Part shown: positions 63,559 through 64,000 of the stretch, in pieces | How positions within the stretch are numbered: the stretch's first letter is position 1 | Layout of the letters: every line of letters starts with the position of its first letter | NCBI GenBank assembly: GCA_000622025.1 | Contig: JHWU01000008.1 | Span: 1-64,000 of the forward strand | Origin: Lachnospiraceae bacterium AD3010 | GTDB taxonomy: Bacteria > Bacillota > Clostridia > Lachnospirales > Lachnospiraceae | Direction of reading: 5' to 3' | DNA: 64,000 bases | Notes under the pieces: generated by a model | Seen by the model: only the letters and a program-made list of their open reading frames with translations | Told to the model about the DNA's origin: nothing | Databases searched by the model: none | Position numbers and translations under genes: made by a program

Positions 63559-64000
63559 ATGAAGATCAGTGATTCAGTAAGGTATGCAGGTGTTAATGAT
63601 CATAAGGTGGATCTCTTTGAGGGCCAGTATGATGTGCCGAACGGCATGGCATATAATTCCTATGTCATTATGGATGAGAAGAGCGTGGTGATGGACACGG
63701 TCGATCAGAACTTTACGGATGAATGGCTCGCAAATATTGAAAGGGAGCTTTCCGGGAAGAAACCGGATTATCTCGTTGTTTCCCATATGGAGCCGGATCA
63801 TTCGGCCAATATCCTTAATTTCCTGAAGAAATATCCTGAAACCACAGTGGTGGGTAATGCCCAGACCTTTAATATGATGGGGCAGTTTTTCGATCTGCCC
63901 GATAATATGAATAAGCTTGTGGTAAAGAATGGTGATACTCTGGAGATCGGAAAGAACACCCTGACCTTTGTCTTTGCTCCCATGGTTCACTGGCCGGAGG
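63559..64000 (+). CDS. Flavodiiron protein (FprA-type), 5' part only
   Basis: The frame from ATG 63559 (behind AAAGGGTG) is open to the window end, giving 147 residues. YDVPNGMAYNSYVIMDE, the diiron ligand motif HMEPDHSAN (His76, Glu78, Asp80, His81) and a following MVHWPE are characteristic of the metallo-beta-lactamase-like domain of A-type flavoproteins. These reduce oxygen or nitric oxide in anaerobes. The C-terminal flavodoxin domain would lie beyond the window. Confidence 0.9.
   Translation, partial: MKISDSVRYAGVNDHKVDLFEGQYDVPNGMAYNSYVIMDEKSVVMDTVDQNFTDEWLANIERELSGKKPDYLVVSHMEPDHSANILNFLKKYPETTVVGNAQTFNMMGQFFDLPDNMNKLVVKNGDTLEIGKNTLTFVFAPMVHWPE

Noticed and set aside
63574-63990. 138-codon minus-strand frame at the window end
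   Set aside because: It is opposite the flavodiiron protein gene, whose motifs (HMEPDHSAN) are unmistakable on the plus strand.

Overview
The window looks like chromosomal DNA of a motile, Gram-positive anaerobe of the class Clostridia, most likely family Lachnospiraceae (Butyrivibrio-like). Reasons: moderate GC, strong GGAGG ribosome binding sites, lipoproteins with Ala-rich spacers after the lipobox, an infC-rpmI-rplT operon with an ATT start, a flavodiiron protein, an AraR-type regulator and many chemotaxis and cyclic-di-GMP genes. Genus-level assignment is inference.

Layout. 1-1.4 kb: 3' end of a 23S rRNA gene, three tRNAs, and two families of local repeats where a 5S gene would be expected. 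1.4-3.8 kb: a small Gly-Gly-leader protein, an HD-domain protein, a decayed DNA methyltransferase gene, and a PIN-domain protein with a probable antitoxin partner. 3.85-12.3 kb: a double-glycine peptide export locus with a short membrane-fusion-like protein, a peptidase-containing ABC exporter, a second ABC exporter, two Cys-rich Gly-Gly precursor proteins and a 955-residue surface protein. 12.5-20.5 kb: an arabinose-type regulon with an AraR-like repressor, an FGGY kinase and a YtfQ/YtfR/YtfT/YjfF-like ABC transporter. 20.5-21.0 kb: a SEC-C motif protein.

21.2-28.7 kb: the most unusual locus. One operon encodes a small protein with a chaperone-like look, two ~1,018-residue paralogs with long Gly-rich hydrophobic stretches near the C-terminus, and an acetyltransferase between them. 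I recognise no family for the large proteins.

28.7-33.7 kb: infC-rpmI-rplT with a leader RNA, tRNA-Leu, an undecaprenyl-phosphate sugar transferase, an Mrp-type P-loop ATPase and a CheC/FliY-like phosphatase. 33.8-41.2 kb: tRNA-Pro(AGG) followed by five signalling genes (receiver-GGDEF-EAL, Hpt, hybrid histidine kinase with two receivers, receiver-Hpt, pseudo-receiver/receiver) that together look like one branched phosphorelay. 41.6-45.3 kb: an RbsB/A/C-like sugar ABC transporter. 45.4-48.0 kb: a GT-C type membrane glycosyltransferase and an acyltransferase-3 protein whose genes overlap tail to tail. 48.2-51.8 kb: gap, pgk and tpiA, with two very large palindromic elements between pgk and tpiA. 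51.9-58.0 kb: a chemoreceptor, a GGDEF-EAL protein, an LRR-type secreted protein and a metallo-beta-lactamase-fold lipoprotein. 58.1-63.1 kb: two BMP-family binding proteins overlapping a hybrid histidine kinase, with no transporter genes, which suggests a binding-protein-fed sensor. 63.1-64 kb: a palindromic repeat, tRNA-Thr on the minus strand and the start of a flavodiiron protein cut by the window end.

Two themes run through the window. Signal transduction is dense (two hybrid kinases, several receiver/Hpt proteins, two EAL proteins, one chemoreceptor, one CheC-like phosphatase). Dispersed palindromic repeats fill many intergenic gaps, including a family with ACGCCAAAAGT ends, a 19-bp tandem array, and inverted tRNA fragments behind two tRNA genes.
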